Position numbers and translations under genes: made by a program
The notes under the pieces: generated by a model
Database searches by the model: none
Seen by the model: only the letters and a program-made list of their open reading frames with translations
What the model was told of the DNA's origin: nothing
NCBI RefSeq assembly: GCF_000013365.1
Contig: NC_007778.1
Location: 3,410,001-3,474,000, forward strand
DNA: 64,000 nt
Direction of reading: 5' to 3'
Source: Rhodopseudomonas palustris HaA2
Lineage (GTDB): Bacteria > Pseudomonadota > Alphaproteobacteria > Rhizobiales > Xanthobacteraceae
In this document: positions 46,573 to 56,264 of the stretch, piece by piece
How positions within the stretch are numbered: the first letter of the stretch is position 1
How the letters are laid out: every line of letters begins with the position of its first letter

Positions 46573-47469
46573 TCAGGATCGCAAGGCCAGCGCAACGCCG
46601 GCCAGAGTCACCGTCAGCGCGATCACTTCGCGCAGCCCGAGCGGCTCGTGCAGCATCGCCGCCGCCGCCAACACGCCGACCACCGGCACCAGCAGCGTGC
46701 CGATCGAGGCCGTCGCCGCCGGCAAGCGCTCGAGCGCCACGAACCAGCAGACGTAGCAGACGCAGAACTGCACCAGCGTCATGTAGACCATCGACGCCCA
46801 GCCGATCGTCGACAGAGCCGCGAAATGCGGATCCTCGAGCGCGAGCCCGGCAACCGCCACGGGGATGCAGCCCAGCCCGATCTGCCAGGCCGCGAGCGAC
46901 AAAGGCGGCAGCGCCAGAGGGAAGTGTTTCGTCAGCACGGTGCCGGATGCGACGCAGATGGCGCCGGCGAGCGCGAACAGGATGCCGGGCAGCTTGTCGA
47001 GACTGGCGTCGAAGCCACCGCCGCCGATCAGCACCGTGATGCCGCCGAGCGAGATCAGCAAGGTGACCGCGCGAACCGCCGAGGGCCGCTCGCCGAGCAC
47101 CGGCCACGCCAGCAACACGACCCACAACGGAATCGAAATGCCGAGCACCGCCGCGTCACTTGCCCGCAGCCACAACAGCGCCAGCCCCATGCACGCGACC
47201 CATCCGCCGATCGTCAGCAGCGACACCAGGACAAGTCGCGACCATAGGCCACGCGGCACCGTGATCGTCTGCCCGCGCCAGACCGCGATCGCCCCCAGCG
47301 CGATGGCGCCGATGATCCCCGACAGGCCGCGCGAGGACAGCGGCGGCAGTTCGGTCAGCAGGTGCTTCATGATCGGGAAATTCAGGCCCCAGCCGATCGA
47401 GGCCACGCCGAGACACGCCAGCCCGAGCGGCGACATGCGGCCGCGCGAAGCGTCTTGAACCGTCGTCAT
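46573..47469 (-). CDS. EamA/DMT family transporter
   Basis: A 298-residue inner-membrane protein with about ten transmembrane segments in two EamA repeats (SPLGLACLGVASIGWGLNFP and GILFALAGAICVASGTVLTK). The motif MLHEPLGLREVIAL near the end is typical of DMT exporters. The start at 47469 gives a short charged N-tail; an internal ATG at 47436 is an alternative. It diverges from the transglycosylase gene. Substrate unknown. Confidence 0.9.
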   Translation of the reverse strand: MTTVQDASRGRMSPLGLACLGVASIGWGLNFPIMKHLLTELPPLSSRGLSGIIGAIALGAIAVWRGQTITVPRGLWSRLVLVSLLTIGGWVACMGLALLWLRASDAAVLGISIPLWVVLLAWPVLGERPSAVRAVTLLISLGGITVLIGGGGFDASLDKLPGILFALAGAICVASGTVLTKHFPLALPPLSLAAWQIGLGCIPVAVAGLALEDPHFAALSTIGWASMVYMTLVQFCVCYVCWFVALERLPAATASIGTLLVPVVGVLAAAAMLHEPLGLREVIALTVTLAGVALALRS

Positions 47470-47688
47470 CTAGGCGTTGCCCCCGACTGTGCTTTTCACG
47501 CCACGATGACTGAAAACCAATGGCGCGGCCACCGGGAAAGTGGCCCGGAGCAAGGCGGGCTATTCGTCGCGGCATCGGGCGGATCATGTCGCAGGCCCGA
47601 CTTTGCCCTGTTTTTGCCGCTGTATTCGGGTGCAAGCGGCGGGAAGCGTACGTTCCTGGACGCCGGACTGCCTTCACTTGTCTGGCCG

Positions 47689-49980
47689 ATGCTGACAGAA
47701 TCGCACGAATCGCCCGCTCACCGGGGACCACAGCGATTGCATAGCAACCGATCCATCCGACGCATCCCCCACCTCGCCGCCCTGTTGCGTGCGTCGACGG
47801 CGACGCTGGCGTTGAGCATCGGACTCAGCGGGTTTTCGATCGAGGCCCAGGCCGCTTCCAAGAAAGTCCCGCTGCCGAAGCCGCGACCGATCTCGCGCAG
47901 CATCGTGCCGAAGACCGCCCCCGCGACTGTCGCCTCCATTCCCAAGCCCTCGGCGCCGCTCGCGATCGCCGCGCCCACCGCGCCGGCGATCGATGCCGCG
48001 CGTCCGCATGCGGCGCCCCCGATGGTGACTCGCAAGCCGGCCACGCGGTCGGCAGTGGCGGCCACGGCGCAGACATCGCAGGCCGACGCCAACGCGCTCG
48101 AAAACGTCATCGAGCAGGTCCGCAAGCGCAAGGCCGCCGATGCGACGCAGATCGCGGACACGATGTCCGATCCGCTGGCGCGCAAGCTCGCCGAATGGAT
48201 CATCCTGCGCGCGGAATACAACGGCGCCAGCGTCGAGCGCTATCGCGCCTTCGTGCGCGCCAATCCGAGCTGGCCGTCGCAGACATTCTTCCGCCGCCGC
48301 GCCGAAGCCGCGCTGTGGGACGACAACCGCAACGACGACGCGGTGCTGGCCTATTTCGACAACGAGAGACCCCTGTCTGCAAAGGGCAAGCTGGCGCTGG
48401 CGCGTGCGATGCTGGCGCGCGGCGACCGTCGCACGGCGGAGCAGCTCGTGCGCGACGCCTGGCGCAACGATTCGATGTCGGCTGCGCTCGAAACCTCCGC
48501 GATCGAGATGTTCGGCGCGCTGCTCACACCGGGTGATCACAAGGCGCGGATGGACGCGTTCCTTTACGGCAACGACAATGATCCCGGACTACGCGCCGCG
48601 AAACGGCTGGGTGCCGCGCAGTTCGCGCTGGCGCGAGCCCGCCTCGCGGTCGACAACAAGTCCGGACAGGGCAAGGCTTTGCTCGATGCGGTGCCGTCCG
48701 ACCTGCACAGCGACCCGGGCTATATGTTCGCCAGCATCCAGACGTTGCGCCGCGATGAGAAGATCGCCGAGGCCGGACGCCTGATGCTGACCGTCCCGCG
48801 CGACCCCAACCGGCTGCACAATCTCGACGAATGGTGGATCGAGCGGCGGCTGCTGGCGCGCAAGCTGATCGATATCGGCGACTATCGGCTGGCCTATCTG
48901 GTCGCCCGCAACGCCGCGACGCCGACGCGCGAAGTCTACAAGACCGAGCATGAATTCACCGCGGGATGGATCGCGCTGCGGTTGCTCAAGGACCCGGCGA
49001 CCGCCGCCCAGCATTTCGCCCGGATCGGCACCGACACCACCAATCCGACCGCGCTGGCGCGCGCCGGCTATTGGCAGGGCCGGGCCGCGGAGGCGATGGG
49101 CCGGACGCAGGATGCGCGTGCGGCCTACTCGGCGGCGGCCGCCCAATCGACCAGCTATTACGGGCAATTGGCGCGCGCCAAGCTCGGCCTGCCGCAGCTC
49201 GACCTCAACGGCGCACCGTCGAGCCATGGGCGCGGCGTCGAGCGCCTCGAAGTCGTGCGCGCGGTGCAATTGCTCTACGCCATCGGTGAAGGCGACGTCG
49301 CGATCCCGATTTTCGCCGATGTCGGCGAGAACGGCGACACCGACGCCCTGCTCGGCCTGTCCGAACTCGCGGCCCGCAACAACGATGCGCGCGCGATGCT
49401 GCTGGTCGGCAAGGCGGCGCTCAACCGCGGCCTGCCGTTCGATCACTACGCCTATCCGATGGTGGGCATTCCGCAGTTCAAGCAGTTCGGCCCGGAGGTC
49501 GAGCGCAGCATCGTCTACGCGATCGCGCGCCAGGAAAGCGGCTTCAATCCGGCCGTGGTGTCGCCGGCGCAGGCCTATGGCCTGATGCAGGTGACGCCCG
49601 ACGCGGCGAAGTATGTCTGTCGCCGTCACGGCTGCACCTACGACGCCAGGCGATTGAAGGACGATTCGGTCTACAACGCCGCGCTCGGCGCGGCCGAGCT
49701 GGGCGGACTGATCGAGGATTACCGCGGCTCCTACATCATGACCTTCGCCGGCTACAATGCCGGCCGCGGCAGTGTGCGCAAATGGGTCGAGCGTTACGGC
49801 GACCCCCGCGATCCGAAGGTCGACGCGGTCGACTGGGTCGAACTGATTCCGTTCTCCGAGACCCGCAACTACGTGCAGCGCATCATGGAGAACCTGCAGG
49901 TCTATCGCGCGCGATTCGGCGGCGGCAATCGTCTGCAGATCGACGCCGATCTGCGCCGCGGCGCCGCGGCGGTCGAGTAG
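47689..49980 (+). CDS. soluble lytic murein transglycosylase (Slt70-like)
   Basis: A 763-residue periplasmic enzyme. The N-terminal basic segment and signal-like helix (LLRASTATLALSIGLSGFSI) precede a proline/alanine-rich linker (to about residue 125), a long alpha-superhelical U-domain (about 130-590) and a C-terminal SLT domain with catalytic Glu616 in YAIARQESGFNPAVVSPA, followed by YGLMQVTPDAA and IMTFAGYNAGRGSV. It cleaves glycan strands to 1,6-anhydro-muropeptides, feeding the recycling step performed by AnmK. The start at 47689 lacks a good ribosome site, so the N-terminus is uncertain. Confidence 0.92.
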   Translation: MLTESHESPAHRGPQRLHSNRSIRRIPHLAALLRASTATLALSIGLSGFSIEAQAASKKVPLPKPRPISRSIVPKTAPATVASIPKPSAPLAIAAPTAPAIDAARPHAAPPMVTRKPATRSAVAATAQTSQADANALENVIEQVRKRKAADATQIADTMSDPLARKLAEWIILRAEYNGASVERYRAFVRANPSWPSQTFFRRRAEAALWDDNRNDDAVLAYFDNERPLSAKGKLALARAMLARGDRRTAEQLVRDAWRNDSMSAALETSAIEMFGALLTPGDHKARMDAFLYGNDNDPGLRAAKRLGAAQFALARARLAVDNKSGQGKALLDAVPSDLHSDPGYMFASIQTLRRDEKIAEAGRLMLTVPRDPNRLHNLDEWWIERRLLARKLIDIGDYRLAYLVARNAATPTREVYKTEHEFTAGWIALRLLKDPATAAQHFARIGTDTTNPTALARAGYWQGRAAEAMGRTQDARAAYSAAAAQSTSYYGQLARAKLGLPQLDLNGAPSSHGRGVERLEVVRAVQLLYAIGEGDVAIPIFADVGENGDTDALLGLSELAARNNDARAMLLVGKAALNRGLPFDHYAYPMVGIPQFKQFGPEVERSIVYAIARQESGFNPAVVSPAQAYGLMQVTPDAAKYVCRRHGCTYDARRLKDDSVYNAALGAAELGGLIEDYRGSYIMTFAGYNAGRGSVRKWVERYGDPRDPKVDAVDWVELIPFSETRNYVQRIMENLQVYRARFGGGNRLQIDADLRRGAAAVE

Positions 49981-50336
49981 CAGCCCACCCGCGCCATCCG
50001 CGTTGGGGGATCAGGCCGGCTGCGGCGAGCCCCGGCCTGCGGTTCGGCAGGTTGGTCCGCTTGCGGCACGCCTGCCCCAGCTTTGCCACCGGTTTGCCGC
50101 AAGACATCGAGCGCCGCGTCGGCCCTGTCGATCGCCGACGCCGGTAGTTCGGCACCCGCCTTCCGATCGAATCGTCAATGGATTGGCATCAGCCGATTGA
50201 TGCGCCCGGGCCACACCCGGCCGGCAGCGGGCCCGCCTTCACTGCGCCGATGATTCGCCTTCGCTCCCGCCGACCCAGAGCGCCCCCCGGGGCCCCGGCT
50301 CCCGCACCTTCCGCCAAATGCTCATGCCACAACGAA
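49981..50336. other. intergenic stretch between the transglycosylase and porin genes
   Basis: About 355 bp, GC-rich, between converging genes. Short reading frames here have no recognisable motif or ribosome site. Nothing else was seen apart from the terminator at its right edge. Confidence 0.5.
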
Positions 50337-50364
50337 AAACCCCGGCGGTTGCCCGCCGGGGTTT
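50337..50364 (-). terminator. rho-independent terminator of the porin gene
   Basis: A perfect 12-bp stem, AAACCCCGGCGG (50337-50348), loop TTGC, CCGCCGGGGTTT (50353-50364). Read on the minus strand it lies 31 bp after the porin stop and ends in TTTTT, an ideal terminator for an abundant message. Confidence 0.92.
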
Positions 50365-50394
50365 CGTGACCCGTTCCTTGCGGAACGATCAGGA

Positions 50395-51837
50395 TCAGAA
50401 CACGCGCTGAACGCGGAGGTTGCCGCTCCAGGTGCCGAGGTCCTTGAGCTCGTAGTTCGCGGCCGGCTTGGTCGCGCCCGGAGCCAGGGCCACCAGACCC
50501 GAATGGCTCTGGTCGAGGTAGGTGTACATCACTTCGCCCGAGAACGTCAGGTTCTTGACCGGGGTCCAGCGGGTGACGGTGCCGATCTGAGCGATACGGA
50601 AGTCCGGGTTACAGGTGAACCCGACAGCCGTGGCGCAGATCTGGGCAGTCGCCGTGCCGTTGTAGTCGATCGAGGTGTACGAACCGAACAGCGAGGTCGA
50701 CCAGTTGGGGTTCCAGTTGTGGTTGAACGCGCCACGGACGCCCCAGGCATCGGTCTTGGTGATGCCGGTGCCGTTGATGTTGTTGGTGCCCGCGAAGATA
50801 CCATCGGCCGCACCCGCCAGAGCCAGGCTCTGGTAGCCGACGCCGGAGCTGCCGTACATCGCGAACGAGCTCGGGCTCACGCCGCCGAGCACGTAACGGG
50901 TCGCACCGTTCGAGTAGGTCGCCGTGAAGTTGATGCTGTCGCCGGGGCCGGTCGGCAGGTTCTTGAGCGAGATTGCGCCCTGCACCGCGTAGCCCCAAGT
51001 GTCGCTCGGATGACCCGAGGTCTCGAGAGCCGGCGTGTAGTAGGAAGCGCGAACCTGGTGGGCCGCAGCCGACACCTGGAACAGACCCCAGGCCTGGTCG
51101 ACGCGGATCTTACCGACGATGTCGGGGATCTGGGTACCGGCGTAGGAGTTGGTGCCGAACACGCCCGAGGCGAAGCCGGCGTTGGTCAGGCCGGAGGTGT
51201 TGTACAGCGCCGACTGCAGGTAGGACGACTGGTCTTCGAGCGAGATCGAGCCCGACACGCCGTTGCCGAATTCCGCAGTGTAGGCGACCTGGTTGATGCC
51301 GGTGACGTCGTCGTAGCCGCCGATCAGGAACGAGGTGTTGTTGCCCGGATAACCGGTCCAGGGCGTATCGAACTGCGACACGGCCTTACCGAAGGTGAAG
51401 CCGGCGAACTGGATGAAGGCGTAGTAGACGCCGAGCGTACCGCCGGCGACGGCGTCGCCCGTGGTCCAGTTGAAGGTCGCATCGAAGTAGGTGCGAACCA
51501 CGCCGTATTCAGTGGCGGTGCGGGTGTCGATGTTGATGTCCTGGCGCGAACGGAAGATGGTGTTGTTCGCGAGGCGGTTCTGCTGGCCGGCGTTGCCGTT
51601 CCAGGCCGGGGCGTTATAGGCGGCGCCACCGTACATCGTCACGTCGGCGCGCAGATAGCCGCCGAGCTTGATGCAGGTGTCGGTGCCCGGGATGTAGTAG
51701 AAGCCGGCGCCGTAGATCGAGCAAACCTTCACGTACTCGACCGCTTTGGCCTTCAACGGAAGATCGGCCGCCTGCGCGCCGCTCATGGCGACGAGAGCCG
51801 CCGCGGAGCCAAGGAAAAGGCTCTTAACCATGTTCAT
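50395..51837 (-). CDS. outer-membrane porin (Rhizobiales Porin_2 family)
   Basis: A 480-residue trimeric beta-barrel porin. GGAGG lies 5 nt before the ATG at 51837. The signal peptide ends SGAQAADLPLKAKAVEYVKV, the typical mature start (AADLPxKAKPVEYVKVC) of Bradyrhizobium/Rhodopseudomonas porins. CSIYGAGFYYIPGTDTCIKLGG holds the conserved cysteine pair, and the protein ends in ...LRVQRVF with the C-terminal Phe used for barrel assembly. GC-biased codons and the strong terminator fit very high expression. It should form the main diffusion channel for small hydrophilic solutes. Confidence 0.96.
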   Translation of the reverse strand: MNMVKSLFLGSAAALVAMSGAQAADLPLKAKAVEYVKVCSIYGAGFYYIPGTDTCIKLGGYLRADVTMYGGAAYNAPAWNGNAGQQNRLANNTIFRSRQDINIDTRTATEYGVVRTYFDATFNWTTGDAVAGGTLGVYYAFIQFAGFTFGKAVSQFDTPWTGYPGNNTSFLIGGYDDVTGINQVAYTAEFGNGVSGSISLEDQSSYLQSALYNTSGLTNAGFASGVFGTNSYAGTQIPDIVGKIRVDQAWGLFQVSAAAHQVRASYYTPALETSGHPSDTWGYAVQGAISLKNLPTGPGDSINFTATYSNGATRYVLGGVSPSSFAMYGSSGVGYQSLALAGAADGIFAGTNNINGTGITKTDAWGVRGAFNHNWNPNWSTSLFGSYTSIDYNGTATAQICATAVGFTCNPDFRIAQIGTVTRWTPVKNLTFSGEVMYTYLDQSHSGLVALAPGATKPAANYELKDLGTWSGNLRVQRVF

Positions 51838-52483
51838 GTAAACCTCCAAGTTTGCTCTCTAGGGAAGGTTCCTGACCGCAGGATGCTGTCGCATCCGCAG
51901 GGTGGTCCCCTTGTCCCAATCAAACCCGCCTAGCCGCTTCGCGCCTTCGGACACACCCGCTGAACGCGAGGGACTTAAGCGAACCACCTAATCCGGGACG
52001 ACCTCGGGATGCCCCCCTCCGTCGCAGTCACGAGAATTACCTAACCGTGATGCACACGCAACAAAGGAACGCCTCAGAACGGCTGGAGTCTCGCCGTTTT
52101 TGGGGTGGTGTTGCACAAATAACACTTGCGTTTCCACTTTGGAACTCGTTCAAGCTTTTGTTTTTATTGTACTTTTACAAATCTTCATGCAAACTCTCTA
52201 CCGCCCTGCAGCATTGGCTGGCAACATCCAGATTTGCCGTTGCACGCGGGACGCGGACGGATTCCGGCGGACCACACCCGAAATCGCTGAGAATCGAATC
52301 CTGCAACGGGCGAATCTTCCGGCTCGATCGGCGGGATTGCGTCGAGCGGCCGCCGCGGCCACCCGCCGAAACGGAACCGCCGCATTTCCGCGGCGGCCGG
52401 ACGGCCCAGGTCCGGAAGTTGCGGTTATCAAGCATGGAATCCCGCTTGCGGCCCGCGACCGCGTCGGGCATATCGGGCCAGCC
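51838..52483. other. porin leader and tRNA upstream region
   Basis: A 646-bp gap between the leftward porin gene and the rightward tRNA-Ser gene. It contains the porin promoter and leader and the tRNA promoter. A markedly AT-rich tract (about 52110-52200, with runs such as TTTTGTTTTTATTG) stands out against the GC-rich surroundings and is a likely promoter or UP-like region for the porin. Reading frames across it have no protein-like features. Confidence 0.5.
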
Positions 52484-52577
52484 GGAGACGTGGCCGAGTG
52501 GCTGAAGGCGGCGGTTTGCTAAACCGTTATAGGGTTGTAAAGCCCTATCGAGGGTTCGAATCCCTCCGTCTCCGCCA
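52484..52577 (+). tRNA. tRNA-Ser (anticodon GCU)
   Basis: Full cloverleaf with acceptor GGAGACG/CGTCTCC, D-arm, anticodon stem GCGGT/ACCGT with loop TTGCTAA (anticodon GCT at 52518-52520), a long variable arm (AGGGTTGTAAAGCCCT) as required for serine tRNAs, T-arm with GTTCGAATC, discriminator G and an encoded CCA at 52575-52577. It decodes AGC/AGU. Confidence 0.97.
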
Positions 52578-52684
52578 CTAACCATCTGACCAAAATGAAG
52601 ATTTTTATTCATAACGGAACGCGGCAACGCGTCCGCGCGATCCGGGCTGCCGGCAATCAGGGCCGCCTGCGGCGCCTGTGATTC

Positions 52685-53203
52685 TCACCGCGGCCGAGGC
52701 GCCTTTGCGGCGAGCGCGCGCGGACGCGCCAGATACTCGACCGTTTCCGGCCGCTCTTTCAGCCAGCCACCCCAGCGATTGAAGATTTTCGCCATCCGCG
52801 CGGGCTCGACGCCGAGCTGCTGCATCGCGACGCCGCCATTGACCGATTCACGGTATTCGCTGAACAGGCCGTCTCGCACGACGAAGCGGCTCATGCCGTC
52901 GATGACGACGAACCGGCCTTTGAACTGAGGTACCAGCGAGGTGAAGCTCGACAGCGACCAAGCATAACCCATGGTGCCGTCGAACACCGGGTCGAACATC
53001 TCCCAGCGATAGTCATCGTCGGCGTCGCGCCGGAACAATTCGACCAGCATGTGGGCGATCTCCTTGCGACCGCGATGCACACCATAGATGTAATCGTAGT
53101 AGACGCCATCGTCGGTGAAACAGCGGGCGAAGCGCTCGCCATCGGCTGCCTCCGCTGCGAGCGTCAATTCCGTGAGCAGGCGTCGAAATTCATCGAGGGT
53201 CAT
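52685..53203 (-). CDS. SnoaL/NTF2-like domain protein
   Basis: A 172-residue protein, start at ATG 53203 with GGAGA upstream; an ATG at 53227 would add eight residues. The N-terminal half has the cone-shaped NTF2-like pattern: LTELTLAAEAADGERFARCF, DDGVYYDYIYGVHRGRKEIA and FDGTMGYAWSLSSFTSL. Such folds act as small hydrolases, isomerases or ligand binders; no catalytic set can be assigned. It stands next to the TonB receptor gene on the same strand (99-bp gap) but no shared function is evident. Confidence 0.8.
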   Translation of the reverse strand: MTLDEFRRLLTELTLAAEAADGERFARCFTDDGVYYDYIYGVHRGRKEIAHMLVELFRRDADDDYRWEMFDPVFDGTMGYAWSLSSFTSLVPQFKGRFVVIDGMSRFVVRDGLFSEYRESVNGGVAMQQLGVEPARMAKIFNRWGGWLKERPETVEYLARPRALAAKAPRPR

Positions 53204-53302
53204 CCCGGTCTCCACGTTCGAATGCATCGCGCGGCATCGTATCGACGATTTGCAAAGCGCGACACCACCCGTCGCGGCAGCGGGGCTGTCGGAACGATCC
53301 GG

Positions 53303-55501
53303 TCAGAATGCGCCGGCCAATGTCAGCCGCACGGCCAGCGGTTCCGCCGGATGGACGTGGCGGTCGCCGACGCCATCGAGCGGCTCGCCCGGCAGGCGGG
53401 AAAGATAGTAGTACTCGATCTGGTTGGTCTTGGCGTTGAACAGGTTCAAGACGTCGAGCTGAAACCGCAGCCCGTTTTCGAAGCGATAGCCCGCACGGGC
53501 ATTGAAAATCAGTGACGCCAGCGAGCGCTCGCTGCCGTCCTCGATCAGCGGCCGGGGTCCGAAATAGCGGCCTTTCAGCGCGCCGAACCAGCCGGTTTCC
53601 CGTCCGAACGTCAGCCCGGTGCTCGCCACCCAGGCGGGCGCGCCGGGAATCAGATCGCCGGCCGGATCGACATCGGTGAAGCGAGCCCGCGTGTAGGCGA
53701 CGTCGAAATCGAACCCCAGCCACGGCAGCGGCCTGTACTGGCTGGTCCACTCGACGCCGACGCGCCGGCTCGGCCGGCTCGCCTCGGTGGTGCCGGCGTC
53801 ACCGACGAACAGCAGTTCGGAATCGAAATCGAGCACGAACACCGCCAGCGACGTGGTCAACCCAGGGACCAGGCGATTGCGGACGCCGAGTTCGGCGCCT
53901 TTCGAGCGCACCAGCAGCGGCACACGGTCTGCCGGCGTGATCTTGTCGGTCGGATCGACAGTGATGGTCGCACCGCGAATGTCGTTGCTGTGCAGGCCGG
54001 TGCCGGCATTGCCGAAGAACTCGGTCGCGAGCCACGGGCCGAGCACGATCCCGACCTTGGGACTGGTCATCGTCGCGGAGGCCGAGCCGGAATTCGCCGG
54101 CGTGTCGCTGCGCACGCGGCCGCCGACATAATCTTCGCGGACACCCGCCGTGGTGCGCAGCCAGTCGGTCCAGCGCACCGTGGTGTCGGTCCACAGTCCG
54201 AGCGACTGCTCGGTGACGTCGTCGGCGCGCACCGTCGACAGCCAATTGCGTTGCAACGTCTTGGTGAGGCCCAGATCGATACTGTCGGCGCGGCTCTGAA
54301 GCCCGACGCGCGTTTCCACCGGTAGCCCTGCGAACCGATAGTCGAAGCGCTGGGTGCCGTTCAGCCCGATCACCATGCGGCGGTCGTACTGGTTGAACTG
54401 ATCACCGTCGACCGGATCGTCGAGATAGTAAGTGAAATTGTTGTAGAGCTGCATCGACGACCGGATCACATAGGCATTGAGATCGGTCTGGCCGATGTCG
54501 CTCGAGCGCGCGAACCGTCCGGACAGGCTGAATCGGCTGGAATTGCCGCCGTCGGTCGGATCGAGCGAGCCGTAGCGGCCGATCACGCCCTGATCGATCG
54601 CGCGCTGCGCGACCTGATCGGTCGAGGTCCAGCGGTTGGCATAGGCCATGCCGGTCAGCGAGAAGCCGTCCGTTACCGTGCCCTGGCTGTAGCGCAGCAC
54701 GCCGTTCAGCTTGCGGACGTTGTCGGGCACGTCCCAGGGGCCGTTATAGGTTTGTGCTTCGAAGGCGGCGAGCACCGTCCCCTCGCCCGCCTTCGTCGAG
54801 CCGGTGCCGAGCAGCCGTCGATAGCCGAAGCTGCCCATCGTGACTTCGGCGATGGTCTTCGGCATCGCGCGAAAATAATCGATACCCACGGCGCCTGCCG
54901 AACCAAAATCGCCGACATCGGCGAAATAGGGTCCCTTGCGTAGCGTCAGGGCGCTGATCAACTCCGGAATCATGAAATTGATATCGGCATAGCCCTGGCC
55001 GTGGCCGTGCGTCGGCATGTTGACCGGCATGCCGTCGACGGTGATCGCCAGATCGGTGCCGTGGTCGAGATTGAAGCCGCGGAGGAAATACTGGTTCGCT
55101 TTGCCCTCGCCGGAGTGCTGGGTGACGACCAGCCCGGGCACCGCCTCCAGCACCTCACCGACCCGTGCGACCGGCATCGCGTTGATTTCGGCACCGCTGA
55201 TCACGCGCGCGCTGGCGGCCTGGTTCTGTGGGGCGCTGAGCGGCGCCGGCCCGGAGCTGGCGGCGGCGAGCGCCGCATCCGCGATCGCGGCTGGCGCCGG
55301 TGCGGGCACCCGACGTTCCGGGAATGTCGCGGACGGGCGTACCGGACGTCGTACCGCGCTGCGCGCCACGCGCGGCGGGGCATCGACCGCGATCTGCGGC
55401 AAGGTTTCGACCGGCGCCCGGGGTGTTTGCTCCTGCGCCGTTGCCGATGATAAGCCGCTGCTGAAAATCACACAGCCGACCGCGATGCCGCGTCCAGCCA
55501 T
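53303..55501 (-). CDS. TonB-dependent outer-membrane receptor, probably NikR-regulated
   Basis: A TonB-dependent receptor of about 732 residues (start ATG 55501; weak ribosome site). After a signal peptide and an Ala/Pro-rich linker (PAPAPAAIADAALAAAS), the plug domain has INAMPVARVGEVLEAVPGLV and QYFLRGFNLDHGTDLAITVD, with a notable histidine-containing loop MPTHGHGQGYAD. The barrel ends ...LAVRLTLAGAF with the terminal Phe for membrane assembly. It is divergent from nikR, and a NikR operator lies between the genes. Nickel (or Ni-chelate) uptake is therefore the best inference, as for nickel-controlled receptors in Helicobacter. No TonB/ExbBD genes are in the window. Confidence 0.88.
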   Translation of the reverse strand: MAGRGIAVGCVIFSSGLSSATAQEQTPRAPVETLPQIAVDAPPRVARSAVRRPVRPSATFPERRVPAPAPAAIADAALAAASSGPAPLSAPQNQAASARVISGAEINAMPVARVGEVLEAVPGLVVTQHSGEGKANQYFLRGFNLDHGTDLAITVDGMPVNMPTHGHGQGYADINFMIPELISALTLRKGPYFADVGDFGSAGAVGIDYFRAMPKTIAEVTMGSFGYRRLLGTGSTKAGEGTVLAAFEAQTYNGPWDVPDNVRKLNGVLRYSQGTVTDGFSLTGMAYANRWTSTDQVAQRAIDQGVIGRYGSLDPTDGGNSSRFSLSGRFARSSDIGQTDLNAYVIRSSMQLYNNFTYYLDDPVDGDQFNQYDRRMVIGLNGTQRFDYRFAGLPVETRVGLQSRADSIDLGLTKTLQRNWLSTVRADDVTEQSLGLWTDTTVRWTDWLRTTAGVREDYVGGRVRSDTPANSGSASATMTSPKVGIVLGPWLATEFFGNAGTGLHSNDIRGATITVDPTDKITPADRVPLLVRSKGAELGVRNRLVPGLTTSLAVFVLDFDSELLFVGDAGTTEASRPSRRVGVEWTSQYRPLPWLGFDFDVAYTRARFTDVDPAGDLIPGAPAWVASTGLTFGRETGWFGALKGRYFGPRPLIEDGSERSLASLIFNARAGYRFENGLRFQLDVLNLFNAKTNQIEYYYLSRLPGEPLDGVGDRHVHPAEPLAVRLTLAGAF

Positions 55502-55631
55502 CTGCCGGAGATCAATACCAAGCACGCCCGCCCCCACCGCGTCGCTGCGTGGCTGCAAGACGCGTGCACCCCAAATCTGCTATCGCAGGCGGTCCCGGCA
55601 GATCGCCCGAACTGGAAGCGTGGCACGGGCA

Positions 55632-55659
55632 GTATGACAATGTCAATAAATCTGCATAC
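55632..55659. promoter_or_regulatory. NikR operator
   Basis: GTATGA (55632-55637), exactly 16 nt, then GCATAC (55654-55659). The E. coli NikR operator is GTATGA-N16-TCATAC, so 11 of 12 defined bases match with exact spacing. It lies 16 bp before the nikR ATG and about 130 bp upstream of the divergent receptor gene, so Ni-NikR could repress both. A TTGACA on the minus strand (complement of 55641-55646) overlaps the operator and may be the receptor promoter's -35. Confidence 0.88.
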
Positions 55660-55674
55660 CAATAGAGGCCTGCG

Positions 55675-56094
55675 ATGCACCGCGTCACCGTCACGCTGGA
55701 CGACGATCTGATGAAGAAGCTCGACGCCATCATCGAGGCCCGCGGCTACCAGAACCGCTCCGAGGCGATCCGCGATCTGGCGCGGATCGGAATTCAGCAG
55801 ACCTCGGCGCACGCCAGTGCAGAACACTGCGTCGGGGCGATGGTCTACACCTACGATCATTCCAAGCGCGATCTTCCGCGCAAGCTGACGCAGAGCTTCC
55901 ACAATCACCACGAGCTGTCGCGCGCGACCATGCACGTGCATCTCGATCACGACCAATGCCTCGAAGTCACCATCCTCGACGGCAAGGCGAACGAGATTCA
56001 GCATTTTGCCGATCACATCTTTTCGGAACGCGGCGTGCGCTACGGCCGGCTGGTGACGATCCCCACAAGCGGCGACGGACACGCGCACGACTGA
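55675..56094 (+). CDS. nikR: nickel-responsive regulator NikR
   Basis: A 139-residue ribbon-helix-helix repressor. The N-terminal DNA-binding arm RVTVTLDDDLMKKLDAII is followed by RGYQNRSEAIRDLAR. The C-terminal ACT-like domain keeps the high-affinity nickel site in identical numbering to E. coli NikR: His76, His87, His89 and Cys95 (in HNHHELSRATMHVHLDHDQC). It diverges from a TonB receptor gene, with its own operator 16 bp before the ATG, so autorepression is expected. No nikABCDE transporter is adjacent. Confidence 0.97.
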   Translation: MHRVTVTLDDDLMKKLDAIIEARGYQNRSEAIRDLARIGIQQTSAHASAEHCVGAMVYTYDHSKRDLPRKLTQSFHNHHELSRATMHVHLDHDQCLEVTILDGKANEIQHFADHIFSERGVRYGRLVTIPTSGDGHAHD

Positions 56095-56264
56095 CAGGCC
56101 CGGGTCGTCAGGCGCCCGAGCGCGAGCCGGCACCGTCGCGGCGATCAGCGCAGCCGCGCGACGCTGTGGCGCAGAGTGAAAAGTCGGAAGCGCACCGAGC
56201 GCATTAGCAAAGCCGTAAAGCTCCGGTGGTAGACAGCCGCATATTCATAGCGTGCGAGATTGAC

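Noticed and set aside
50178-50369. Short proline-rich plus-strand frame
   Set aside because: Ends inside the porin terminator hairpin and has no start signal.
52047-52505. 152-codon plus-strand frame across the porin-tRNA gap
   Set aside because: Runs through the AT-rich tract and into the tRNA gene, with no motif; not a gene.
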